Below are positions 1-8,443 of a stretch of DNA of 54,863 nucleotides, in pieces. A program made the translations under genes and the position numbers. The stretch is from Eggerthellaceae bacterium UBA3686 (GTDB lineage: Bacteria; Actinomycetota; Coriobacteriia; Coriobacteriales; Eggerthellaceae), in contig DFIX01000037.1 of the NCBI GenBank assembly GCA_002371495.1, positions 1 to 54,863 of the forward strand. Direction: 5' to 3'. The notes under the pieces were generated by a model. It had not been told where the DNA came from and searched no databases. It was given only the letters and a program-made list of their open reading frames with translations. Numbering within the stretch: the stretch's first letter is position 1; each line of letters opens with the position of its first letter.

Positions 1-390
1 CTAGTCGGAAGGGAGCCTTCGAGCCGGCTGTGTGGATGCGTGCGCTATACGCCTCCAGCTTGCTCGCGGTGATTTCCTCCCTCGATTTTGGTAGTTGCAA
101 AGACCGTGCCAACTTTTTACCGCCAGCGAATTCGGCTATTTGACCAAAGGGAATCTCAGGGCCTGTAAATGTGCATCCGCTATGCTGGTTGCATTGAAAA
201 CATCGCAGGATTAGCCGCGCGCGAATTATTTAGAAATATGCTCTTGTACTGGACTTTCTCATTTTGTGAAAACACTCTCAAATTGCTTTGAGCCGTTTTC
301 GAGCTGTTTCTCAATTTGAAAAGTATCATGTAGCCAATCGACCCTCGCACGCATTACGGACAAGGGCAAAAATATCCGAAGAGGTAACGC
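1..390. other. Gene-free left edge
   Basis: No gene is called here. On the minus strand a frame is open from about 228 to the left edge; it contains a C-x2-C pair near its beginning but has no ATG or GTG and no ribosome site in front of a usable start. It could be the 5' part of a gene that continues outside the window. The rpoN leader occupies the right part; a GAGG ribosome site lies at 381-384. Confidence 0.4.
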
Positions 391-1866
391 GTGGATTTAT
401 CGCAACGCCCAGATCTTGCGCAGCAACAAACGCTGCATCTGACGACCGAGCTCAAACAGGGCCTTGCCGTCTTGCAACTCAACGCTGCCAATCTAGCGGA
501 GTATGTGAGTTCGTGCATCGAGGAGAACCCCGTCTTCGTCGATACGTTGGACGATGTCGATAACGCGCCTAAGACAGACACGCGCCGTGACGAGACGGCA
601 TCGGATACGCCTAACGAGAAAGTATCGTTCAGTACCGCGGATTCGAACCGCACGGTATATGCGGGCATGGAAGGGCACCCCCATCGCCTCAGCACCGATG
701 CGATTCTCGAGGGGCGCGGACACGGCTCGCCCGAAACGTTCGATTTCGAGCGCCGCGACATGTCGCAGCGGACGTTTTCATTCGATCGATATCTCGAAGT
801 GCCCGAAACGCTCACCGAGCATGTGATGTCGCAGCTGAGAATGCTGACCGACGACGAGCGCGTGCGCGCCATCGGCGGGTTTATCGCCGGCAACCTCGAC
901 AGCAGCGGATACCTGACCATGACCGCCGATGAAATAGCCCAAACGCTCGGCGCCACCACGGATGATATCGAGCAGGTGCTCGATATCATCCAGCATCTGC
1001 AACCTTTGGGCTTGGCAGCCCGCAGCCTTGCAGAATGCCTGAAACCCCAGCTTGAAGCCGAAGGGCTCTTAAGCCCGCTTGTCGAGGACCTACTTGCAAA
1101 TCACCTGGCCGACCTCGAGAAGAAATCAGTTGCCAGCGTCGCTCACGATATGGGCGTGCCTCCAAGCGAATTAGAGCAAGAACTCGAAAACATCCGCCGT
1201 TGCAATCCGCGACCCGGATTGCAGTTTGATACGTCGTCAGACCCCATCTGGCCTGAAGTTGTCGTAGAACGAGAATCGCCTGGAACCTACACCGTTCGCC
1301 TAAACGACCTGTATCTTCCCAATTTGAAAATCGACGAGCGGTACCGAACCATCGCATCGACTATCAAAGATAAAGAGACATCAAACTACTTGAAGGAAAA
1401 AATCCGCGAAGCCGAGGGCCTCATCGAGGGAATCGCATATCGAAACGCGACGCTGTACAAAGTTGCCTGCTGCATCACCGAGATGCAGACCGAATTTTTC
1501 GACGAGGGGTTCGACCGACTGCGTCCCTTGACCATGGGCAGGGTCGCCGAAATCGTCGGCGTCTCGCAATCGACCATCAGCCGCATAGCCAACGGCAACT
1601 ACATGCAAACCCCGCGCGGAACCTTCGAGCTGCGATTCTTCTTCCACGGGGCCACACAGGCCGATGGCGCTGTTGAGGTTTCGTCGCTGAGTGTGAAGAA
1701 GCGCATTCGCGAAATCATCGAAGCTGAAAATCCCGTCAAGCCGCTCTCGGACCAGTCGATTGCGAACGAGCTGCAAAGCGAGGGCGTCGAAATCTCGCGC
1801 CGCACGGTTGCCAAGTACCGCGATCAGCTGGGAATCCCCGTACGCGCCGCCCGCAAAAAGTCATAA
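391..1866 (+). CDS. rpoN: RNA polymerase sigma-54 factor RpoN
   Basis: This is the alternative sigma factor that directs RNA polymerase to -24/-12 promoters and needs an AAA+ enhancer-binding partner. The 491-residue length is normal for the family. The Gln/Leu-rich activator-interacting region occupies about residues 1-50 (QRPDLAQQQTLHLTTELKQG), followed by a variable acidic linker, the core-binding domain (about 125-310) and the C-terminal DNA-binding domain. The RpoN box is SRRTVAKYRD at 469-478, close to the canonical ARRTVAKYRE. Translation starts at a GTG preceded by GAGG. The stop codon TAA lies inside the left hairpin of the repeat at 1860-2063. No enhancer-binding activator is encoded in this window, so its target genes are not evident here. 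Confidence 0.95.
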   Translation: MDLSQRPDLAQQQTLHLTTELKQGLAVLQLNAANLAEYVSSCIEENPVFVDTLDDVDNAPKTDTRRDETASDTPNEKVSFSTADSNRTVYAGMEGHPHRLSTDAILEGRGHGSPETFDFERRDMSQRTFSFDRYLEVPETLTEHVMSQLRMLTDDERVRAIGGFIAGNLDSSGYLTMTADEIAQTLGATTDDIEQVLDIIQHLQPLGLAARSLAECLKPQLEAEGLLSPLVEDLLANHLADLEKKSVASVAHDMGVPPSELEQELENIRRCNPRPGLQFDTSSDPIWPEVVVERESPGTYTVRLNDLYLPNLKIDERYRTIASTIKDKETSNYLKEKIREAEGLIEGIAYRNATLYKVACCITEMQTEFFDEGFDRLRPLTMGRVAEIVGVSQSTISRIANGNYMQTPRGTFELRFFFHGATQADGAVEVSSLSVKKRIREIIEAENPVKPLSDQSIANELQSEGVEISRRTVAKYRDQLGIPVRAARKKS

Positions 1867-2063
1867 AAGGGGACAATCCCCTTTTATGACGACGCAAAAC
1901 GTTTCGCAATGCAACGTAAGATCGTTGGATTACCGCATATCGAATTGCCGACATTTTTGGATGTCGGCTGGCGTGCGCCATGCTGCGGCATGAAAGTCGC
2001 GGAAGAACCGCGTACGAAGCGGAGGGGCCATTGTCATAAAAAGGGACAGTCCCTTTTTATGAC
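1860..2063 (+). repeat. ~200-bp hairpin-bounded repeat, copy 1
   Basis: The element begins with a perfect 14-bp stem hairpin (1860-1890, GTCATAAAAGGGGA / TCCCCTTTTATGAC) and ends with a related one (2033-2063, core AAAAAGGGACAGTCCCTTTTT). Between them is a further hairpin, GCCGACAT/ATGTCGGC, at 1947-1968. The whole unit recurs in inverted orientation at 5021-5214 with only scattered differences. The hairpin cores GGGGACAnTCCCC are typical of REP sequences mobilised by IS200-like RAYT transposases (family knowledge); no such transposase is in this window. A short conserved reading frame inside it (from 1909) is explained by nucleotide conservation rather than by coding. Confidence 0.85.
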
Positions 2064-2143
2064 GGAAGGGCGCCCGCTATTGCAGCGGGCGCCCTTCCGT
2101 TTTGTGCGGCAAGGAATTGTACCTGCCGATACGTCGTTGATGT

Positions 2144-3322
2144 TTAGCCAAGCGCGCTGAACGACAGCATCAGGCCGCCAATCGAATTGCAGCCATCCTG
2201 CTCGAATCCGTACTCGCCAAACGTGAACTCGGCCAGGAACGGTACGCCGTCGGCTTCCTTGATGAAGGCGTCGGCAACCTCGCCGATGCGATCCGCGATA
2301 GCGGCACGACGGCCGCCGCAGTGCACGTAGAAATAAGCGGCGGGCTTGCCGGCGCCGACTTTCTCGGCCTGGTGCTTGAGCTCGCCCGACGTCTTGGCAA
2401 TCGAGTTGACCAGACAATCCACGTCGCCTTCCATCATGATGACGCAGGTCTTCTCGGCTACCTTGGCGCCCACGGCGATGGAGTGGTCGTCGTTGCCGTT
2501 CATGGGATGGCGAATGGCCACGAGGTCGCCCATGCGGTCCTTGACGCCGAGCGGAGCCACGATCGACTCGACGAGCAGGTCGCCACCCATCAGCTGGTCG
2601 GTGCTCATGCCGCGCCATTCGGCGTACACGTCGAGCGCCGGCTTGTTGCAAATCTCGACGATGCCGCGGTCGCCGTCCATCTTGGTCACCACGCCGAACT
2701 TGTCGGTCTCGGCATAGGCGCCCGTGAACTTGTTGACGAAAGGAGTATCGGTGTAGAAGAACGCCACGACGCAGCCGTCCTGGAACGATTCGGTGCCGTT
2801 GTAGAGCCACCACTTGCCGGCAATCTCGTTATCGGCTGCCGAGCCGCCGAAGAACGGGACGCGCCCGATGACGTCGGTGACGCCCTTGATGTAGTACTCT
2901 TCCTCGGCAGGGGAGGCCGCCATGTACCAGTAATCAGGCGGGCAGTCCTTGCCAGCTGCCGCCATGGCCTGCTTGGCCAGTTCCTTGCCCACGCCACGTG
3001 CACAGCTTTGCGAGTCGCGCGGAGCACCTGCCGTGCCGACGACGACGTCGTCGCCGCCAAGCGCCAGGATGCCGACGAACGGGGTATCGCCGCCGACGTA
3101 GCCTTCGGGAGTGATGATGCCCGTAAACGAGGTGTTGCCCAGAACGGGCACGCCGGGAAGCCCCTCGGCGATGGCTGCGAGCAGCTCGGCCGAATCGTAG
3201 TCGCAGCTTCCGTAGGCCATGGCCACCTTAGCGCCATCAATGCCCGCTGCGATTTTTGCGGCGACTTCCTTGCCGGCCTCGGCTGCGGATGCCGCTGTGG
3301 ATGTGGCGACGAAACTAAGCAT
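2144..3322 (-). CDS. FIST N/C-domain sensory protein
   Basis: FIST proteins are cytoplasmic ligand-sensing or signal-relay proteins often linked to kinases and chemoreceptors. The 392-residue product has the FIST-N part (about 1-190, with the GNTSFTGIITPEG and LALGGDDVVVG strands) and the FIST-C part (about 200-390, with GFVHCGGRR-like and FAEFTFGEYG-like segments near the end). The start at 3322 is chosen because AAAGGGAG precedes it by 6 nt; an upstream in-frame ATG would add 24 unconserved residues. It is transcribed towards rpoN and divergently from the trigger-factor gene. A functional link to the hybrid kinase at 5308 is plausible from proximity only. Its ligand is unknown. Confidence 0.85.
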   Translation of the reverse strand: MLSFVATSTAASAAEAGKEVAAKIAAGIDGAKVAMAYGSCDYDSAELLAAIAEGLPGVPVLGNTSFTGIITPEGYVGGDTPFVGILALGGDDVVVGTAGAPRDSQSCARGVGKELAKQAMAAAGKDCPPDYWYMAASPAEEEYYIKGVTDVIGRVPFFGGSAADNEIAGKWWLYNGTESFQDGCVVAFFYTDTPFVNKFTGAYAETDKFGVVTKMDGDRGIVEICNKPALDVYAEWRGMSTDQLMGGDLLVESIVAPLGVKDRMGDLVAIRHPMNGNDDHSIAVGAKVAEKTCVIMMEGDVDCLVNSIAKTSGELKHQAEKVGAGKPAAYFYVHCGGRRAAIADRIGEVADAFIKEADGVPFLAEFTFGEYGFEQDGCNSIGGLMLSFSALG

Positions 3323-3719
3323 GTGAAACTCCCTTTCTACGAACACGAACCCTATACGTCCTGCACAGGCATCCTTGCGGATGGCCTGGTACAACCAAGT
3401 ACAATCTCGTCAAGCAAAATGAGAGCGCTAGCGCCTGTAACGGTCGTCGGCGTCTATGCTGATTATAGGATTGTCAAGTCGGCTTTTGCACGATTTCTTG
3501 CGAGTGAGTTGCTTTTTTTCGCGAGCGAGGAACCATCCGATGCGGAAGCGGTTAGCTACGCTTCTTCATCTACTTTCCTTACCGGTGAGCAGGCAAGTCG
3601 CATTTTGAGATTCTTCGCAAAATGCGAAGTGGGCTCTTTATATGAGAAACGGCGTTTCTGCTGATGGAGTACTGTATAGAATGCGAAAGGACTAAGAGTG
3701 CAATCATGAGGGGGATGCT
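3323..3719. other. Divergent intergenic region FIST / trigger factor
   Basis: A ~400-bp gap between two divergent genes. A possible FIST -10 box (TATAGG, minus, 3351-3356) is present without a clear -35. The trigger-factor ribosome site GAGGGGGATG lies at its right end. A GTAC-AACCA-AGTAC dyad sits near 3390-3402. No further gene is supported. Confidence 0.4.
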
Positions 3720-5027
3720 ATGAAAGTCGTCAAAACCAAAGAAGCCGACGGTCATGTCCAGCTTGAGCTGACCGCGTCGACAGCCGAGGTTTCAGAAGTG
3801 CTCAACCAAGCGTCGGCTATGTTCTGCAACCAAAATAACTTGCAACCCGTTCCGGGAAAGACTCCCGCACAAGTGGCCAACGAGCGCCTTGGAATCCGCG
3901 ACCTCGACTCGGTTGTCGCAGAGCAGGCGATCGAAATGCTCGTACCGATGGCGCTGGACAAGCAACGCATTACGCCGGCGTGCTCGCCGGTGCCCCAGCC
4001 GCAGAGCCGGTTGCAGCGCGGCCATGCGTTCAAGATGACGCTCGACGTTATTCTGAAGCCGGCCATGGAACTCGAGGATTACGGCCCCGTGAAGCTCACG
4101 ATGGTGCCTTTCGAGCCCGACGAGGGATTGGTCGACAACCAAATCAGCGAGATGGCGCGTCAGTACGTCACGTACGTCGCCGACAGCCCCCATCCGCTGC
4201 ATTCGGGCGATAGCGGCCTTCTGAAAATCGCCGTGACCAAAGACGGCGAACCTGTAAAGAACCTTACGTCCGAAGGGCGCACGTTCACGCTCGGCCAGGG
4301 CTTTATGCCGCCGAGCTTCGAGGAGGCGCTCGAGGGCATCGAGGTCGGCGAAACGCGCACCTTCACGTTCACGGGTCCCGACGTCGACGAGAACATGCAA
4401 GCCGTCGAGGAGACGTACGAGGCCACAGCCACGTTGCTCGAGGCGCAGAAAAAGGCGATTCCGGTTATCGACGACGAGTGGGTATCGAAGAACATGCCCA
4501 TGTACGGCTCACTCGAGGAGCTGCGCGCCGACATTCGCAAGAACGTGAACGCCGAGCGTCTGCGCGGGTACGAGGATTACCAGCGCAACACGGCAACCGA
4601 CGAGCTTGCCAAACGCTTGGTCGGCCGCATTTCCGATGAGATTTACGAAGGCACGATGGTCGAGACGCAGACCAAGCTGCGTCAGCGCGTGCGCGCCCAG
4701 GGCATGACCTGGGATTCGTTCGTCGAGCAGAACGGCGGCGAGCAGCAGCTCAACATGATGATGATGCTCGATGTACGTCAGCAGCTGACGCGCGGTTTCG
4801 CGCTCGACGCGTACTACCGCCATGAGGGCCTAACGTTTACCGAGCAGGATCTCGACGAGGTGTGCTTCACCATGAACCCGCGCAATCCCAAGGTCACGCG
4901 CGAGCGCATGGAGAAGAGCGGCTTCGGCTACGCGCTGCGCGAGGCTGCGGAACGTCTGCGCGCCTGCAAGCATCTTGTCGAGCACGCCGACATCACGTAC
5001 AAAGAGGCCAAAGACGCAACGTCATAA
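3720..5027 (+). CDS. tig: Trigger factor-like ribosome-associated chaperone, divergent
   Basis: Trigger factor binds the ribosome tunnel exit, holds nascent chains and carries an FKBP-type prolyl isomerase domain. The 435-residue protein has the three-part order: N-terminal domain (1-130) with a degenerate ribosome signature (PVPGKTPAQV where GFRxGKVP is usual), a PPIase-like middle (about 165-245, TFTLGQGFMPPSFEEALEGI, then VGETRTFTF) and a helical C-terminal arm (260-430, rich in Met around LNMMMMLD). The Phe-Arg of the ribosome-docking motif is missing. It may be a paralogue next to a canonical tig elsewhere; that is inference. Its TAA stop is supplied by the flanking repeat hairpin at 5021. 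Confidence 0.75.
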   Translation: MKVVKTKEADGHVQLELTASTAEVSEVLNQASAMFCNQNNLQPVPGKTPAQVANERLGIRDLDSVVAEQAIEMLVPMALDKQRITPACSPVPQPQSRLQRGHAFKMTLDVILKPAMELEDYGPVKLTMVPFEPDEGLVDNQISEMARQYVTYVADSPHPLHSGDSGLLKIAVTKDGEPVKNLTSEGRTFTLGQGFMPPSFEEALEGIEVGETRTFTFTGPDVDENMQAVEETYEATATLLEAQKKAIPVIDDEWVSKNMPMYGSLEELRADIRKNVNAERLRGYEDYQRNTATDELAKRLVGRISDEIYEGTMVETQTKLRQRVRAQGMTWDSFVEQNGGEQQLNMMMMLDVRQQLTRGFALDAYYRHEGLTFTEQDLDEVCFTMNPRNPKVTRERMEKSGFGYALREAAERLRACKHLVEHADITYKEAKDATS

Positions 5028-5214
5028 AAAGGGACAGTCCCTTTTTATGACAAAGGGCCCTCCGCTTCGCACGCGGTTCTTCCGAGACTTTCATGCCGCA
5101 GCATGGCGCACACAAGCCGACATCCAAGAATGTCGGCAATTCGATATGGGGTAATCCAACGATCTTACGTTGCATTGCGAAACGTCATAAAAGGGGGATA
5201 CTCCCTTTTATGAC
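5021..5214 (-). repeat. ~200-bp hairpin-bounded repeat, copy 2 (inverted)
   Basis: Inverted copy of the element at 1860-2063, about 90 percent or more identical by eye over the central ~140 bp. Its terminal hairpins are 5021-5051 and 5184-5214. The left hairpin gives the trigger-factor gene its stop codon. Together with copy 1 it forms a 3.3-kb inverted-repeat-flanked segment holding the FIST and trigger-factor genes. Confidence 0.85.
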
Positions 5215-5307
5215 ACTAAAAGCACAGCCTGCGGCCTGCCCCATCGTTCCCGCGCCGATGCGGTAGGATTGTCGCAGATTTAAAAACGATGTTTCGAAAG
5301 AGCGGTA

Positions 5308-8247
5308 GTGGCTATGTTCGGAAAGCATTTCAAGCTCAGCGACGAAACGATGTCTATTGTGGAGCAAATCGGCGACCACATGCCCGGCGGCTTCTTCATT
5401 TACAAGGCAGAGGGCGATGGCGAGCTCCTGTACGCAAACGGTGCCGTCTACAATATATACGGCTGCACAAACCAAACCGAATTCGAGCAACTGACCGGCA
5501 ATACCTTCCGCGGCATGGTTCACCCCGACGACTATGACGAGGCGTGCGAGTCAATCGATGCGCAAATCGACGCCGGCGACGAGAAACTCGATTACGTCGA
5601 ATACCGGATTGTGCGCAAAGACGGCGCCGTGCGCTGGGTCGAGGACTACGGCCACTTCACCCAAACCGACGAGTACGGAGGCATATACTACGTCTTCATC
5701 TCGGACGCCACTGAGAAGCGCAACGCCGCCGAAGAAGAGAACCGCCGCCTCATCCAGGAGGCGCGTGCTGCCGCCGAAATCGCGGAGCTCACCTCGACGG
5801 TAGCCACGCTGTTCACCAATATGCCTGCCATGACGTTTTCGAAAGACGCTGAGACGGGACGCTATGTTGCCTGCAACCAATCGTTCGCAGATTATGCGCA
5901 CAAGTCAACGCCCGAAGGCGTCGTCGGGCTTACCGACCATCAGATTTTCGACGAAGCCACCGCCGACCATTTCGTCGAAGACGACCGGAAAGCCCTCTTG
6001 ATGGACGAACCGTACGCCTTCATCGAAGACGTGCCCGACGCCGCTGGCGCGCCCCGCCATCTGCAGACGACGAAGCTCACGTACCGCGATGCTTCGGGGC
6101 GCATGTGCGTCATGGGCATGTGCGTCGACATCACCGAAACGACCCGCGCCAAGCTCTCGGAGGTCGAAGGGCGCGTACGCCAGCAAGAGCAGGCACTCCG
6201 GGCCGTTTTGCAAGAGCAGCTCGAAGAGCAGGAGCGCCAGGCAGAGCAGCAGCAGAAGCTCATCACCGCGCTGGCGTCAGATTACTGGAGCGTGTACTAC
6301 ATCGAGCTCGACCGCGACCGCGGCACCTGCTACCAATCGCATGCCGATATCGACGACGGTTTCGAAGCGGGTGCCGAGTTCGACTACCTTGCCTCGGTCA
6401 ACGCCTACGCCGAACGCTACATCACCGACCAATACCGTGATGAGTTCCTTCGCTTTGTCCAACCCGACAACATCCGCGAACAGCTAAAAGAGCAGCGTGT
6501 CATCTCGTATCGATACATGGTGCATCGCCATGGAAGAGATTCGTACGAGATGGTTCGCTTCGCAGGCGTCCGCCATCCCGAAGACCGCGATGACTGTGCA
6601 GTCCATAACGTTGGCGCGTGCTTTACCGACGTCGATGCCGAAACGCGCCAAACACTTGCGCAGAATCAGGCCCTCAACGATGCGCTGGCCATCGCCGAGC
6701 AGGCAAGCAAAGCCAAGACGGCGTTCCTCTCGAGCATGAGCCACGAGATCCGCACGCCGATGAACGCCATCATCGGGCTGAACAACATCGCCATGAACGA
6801 CCCCGACACGCCCACGAAAACGCTCGAATACCTCGAGAAAATCGGCATGTCAGCCAAGCACTTGCTCAACATCATCAACGACATACTCGACATGTCGCGC
6901 ATCGAATCGGGCCGTATGGTCATCAAAAGCGAAGAGTTCTCGTTTCCCAAGATGCTCGAGCAGGTCAACACGATTATCGGTGGCCAATGTCGCGACAAGG
7001 GCCTTCATTACGAATGCCGCGTAGACGGCACGATCGGCAACTACTACATCGGCGACGACACGAAGCTTCGCCAGGTCATGATCAACATCTTAGGCAATGC
7101 CGTGAAGTTCACTCCCGCAGACGGCTCAGTACTCTTCGAAATCGAGGAAGCTGGGCGGCTCGACCGCAAATCGATCCTGCGTTTCGTGTTCACGGACACC
7201 GGCATCGGCATGAGCGAAGATTATCTACCGCATGTGTTCGAGACCTTTAGCCAAGAGGATTCGTCGTCGACCAACCGCTATGGGAGCACCGGGCTCGGGC
7301 TACCCATAACCAAAAACATTGTCGAGCTGATGGGCGGCCACATAGAGGTCAAGAGCAAGAAGGGCGAGGGCACTACGTTCACCGTGACGATTGCCCTCGA
7401 GAGGTCCGAAGGCCGCGCCAGCACCGACAAAGAACTCGAGTTCGACCCGCAAAGCATGACGGTGCTGGTAATCGACGACGACCCCGTTGCCTGTAAGCAC
7501 GCCCAAATCGTGTTGGATCAAGCGGGCATCAGCTGCGATATGGCGCTATCAGGCGCCCAGGGGCTCGGTATGGCAACGGTACGTCATACGCGCCACGACC
7601 CCTATGACCTGATTCTGGTCGATTGGAAGATGCCGAATATGGACGGCATCGAGACGACCAGGCGGATTCGCGAGAAAGTCGGCCGAGATTCGGCAATCAT
7701 TATCCTTACCTCGTACAACTGGGATGACGCCGTCGAAGAGGCCATACAGGCAGGCGTTGACAGCTTCCTGTCGAAACCACTGTTCGCCAGCAGCGTGATC
7801 GACGAGTTCCGCGAAACCTTCAAGAAGAAGGGCAAAACCCTCGCAAGCAAGAAGGCGAGCCTCGCCGGACGGCGGATTCTGCTGGCCGAAGACATGGCCG
7901 TCAACGCCAAGATCATCGTCATGATGCTGGGCATGCGGCAGATGGAAGTCGAAATTGCCGAGAACGGACGCCTGGCACTCGAGATGTTCGAAGGGCATCC
8001 GTCCGGTTATTACGACGCTATACTCATGGACGTTCGAATGCCCGAAATGGACGGACTCGAGGCGACGCGGCGCATCCGCGCCCTCGACCGATCGGATGCG
8101 CAGGCAATTCCAATCATCGCGTTAACTGCCAATGCCTTCGACGAGGACGTGCAACGCAGCATGCAAGCAGGCCTGAACATGCACCTGAGCAAGCCCGTCG
8201 AGCCAGACGAGCTGTTCACCGCGCTCGAAAGCCTAATTTCCAAATAG
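5308..8247 (+). CDS. Hybrid sensor histidine kinase, three sensor domains and two receivers
   Basis: A 979-residue soluble signalling kinase. Order of parts: PAS domain (about 20-130), second PAS (about 160-270), Gln/Glu-rich coiled coil (280-315), a third sensor region (about 320-450), HisKA dimerisation domain with phospho-acceptor His479 in FLSSMSHEIRTPMNAI, HATPase domain (N box GNAVKFT, G1 DTGIGM, G2 GSTGLGLPI), then receiver 1 with phospho-Asp772 (LVDWKMPNMDG) and receiver 2 with phospho-Asp908 (LMDVRMPEMDG). No membrane segment is present, so it senses a cytoplasmic cue. No HPt or output domain is encoded nearby, so its phosphorelay partner must be elsewhere. GTG at 5308 or ATG two codons later could be the start; the ribosome site is weak. 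Confidence 0.92.
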   Translation: MAMFGKHFKLSDETMSIVEQIGDHMPGGFFIYKAEGDGELLYANGAVYNIYGCTNQTEFEQLTGNTFRGMVHPDDYDEACESIDAQIDAGDEKLDYVEYRIVRKDGAVRWVEDYGHFTQTDEYGGIYYVFISDATEKRNAAEEENRRLIQEARAAAEIAELTSTVATLFTNMPAMTFSKDAETGRYVACNQSFADYAHKSTPEGVVGLTDHQIFDEATADHFVEDDRKALLMDEPYAFIEDVPDAAGAPRHLQTTKLTYRDASGRMCVMGMCVDITETTRAKLSEVEGRVRQQEQALRAVLQEQLEEQERQAEQQQKLITALASDYWSVYYIELDRDRGTCYQSHADIDDGFEAGAEFDYLASVNAYAERYITDQYRDEFLRFVQPDNIREQLKEQRVISYRYMVHRHGRDSYEMVRFAGVRHPEDRDDCAVHNVGACFTDVDAETRQTLAQNQALNDALAIAEQASKAKTAFLSSMSHEIRTPMNAIIGLNNIAMNDPDTPTKTLEYLEKIGMSAKHLLNIINDILDMSRIESGRMVIKSEEFSFPKMLEQVNTIIGGQCRDKGLHYECRVDGTIGNYYIGDDTKLRQVMINILGNAVKFTPADGSVLFEIEEAGRLDRKSILRFVFTDTGIGMSEDYLPHVFETFSQEDSSSTNRYGSTGLGLPITKNIVELMGGHIEVKSKKGEGTTFTVTIALERSEGRASTDKELEFDPQSMTVLVIDDDPVACKHAQIVLDQAGISCDMALSGAQGLGMATVRHTRHDPYDLILVDWKMPNMDGIETTRRIREKVGRDSAIIILTSYNWDDAVEEAIQAGVDSFLSKPLFASSVIDEFRETFKKKGKTLASKKASLAGRRILLAEDMAVNAKIIVMMLGMRQMEVEIAENGRLALEMFEGHPSGYYDAILMDVRMPEMDGLEATRRIRALDRSDAQAIPIIALTANAFDEDVQRSMQAGLNMHLSKPVEPDELFTALESLISK

Positions 8248-8373
8248 CACGACACCGAAGGGATGGTTGTGGCAGCGGCATTCGAAGGAAACCCGCCCAA
8301 ACGCCCATGCGCTCTGGCTCGCGCGACGTTCGAACGGCGCATGAACCATGGACAACCAGACTCATCGCGCAAA

Positions 8374-8408
8374 CGAAAAACGCCCGCCTGCGGTCGCAGA
8401 CGGGCGCT
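8374..8408 (-). terminator. Rho-independent terminator of the aldehyde dehydrogenase gene
   Basis: On the minus strand CGCCCGTCTGCG pairs with CGCAGGCGGGCG (8381-8392 with 8395-8406, one G-T pair) and is followed by TTTTTCG. It lies about 35 bp after the stop at 8444. Confidence 0.85.
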
Positions 8409-8443
8409 CCTTTCGGTTAGGAACCTTGCTCGCTACGCGGCGC

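Noticed and set aside
1..228. Minus-strand open frame running off the left edge
   Set aside because: No acceptable start codon or ribosome site and no recognised domain in the ~75 codons visible.
1909..2160. Short protein frame MQRKIVGLPHIELPTFL repeated at 4993-5175
   Set aside because: The similarity follows from the duplicated DNA element; the frame has no ribosome site and its two versions end in unrelated flanking sequence.
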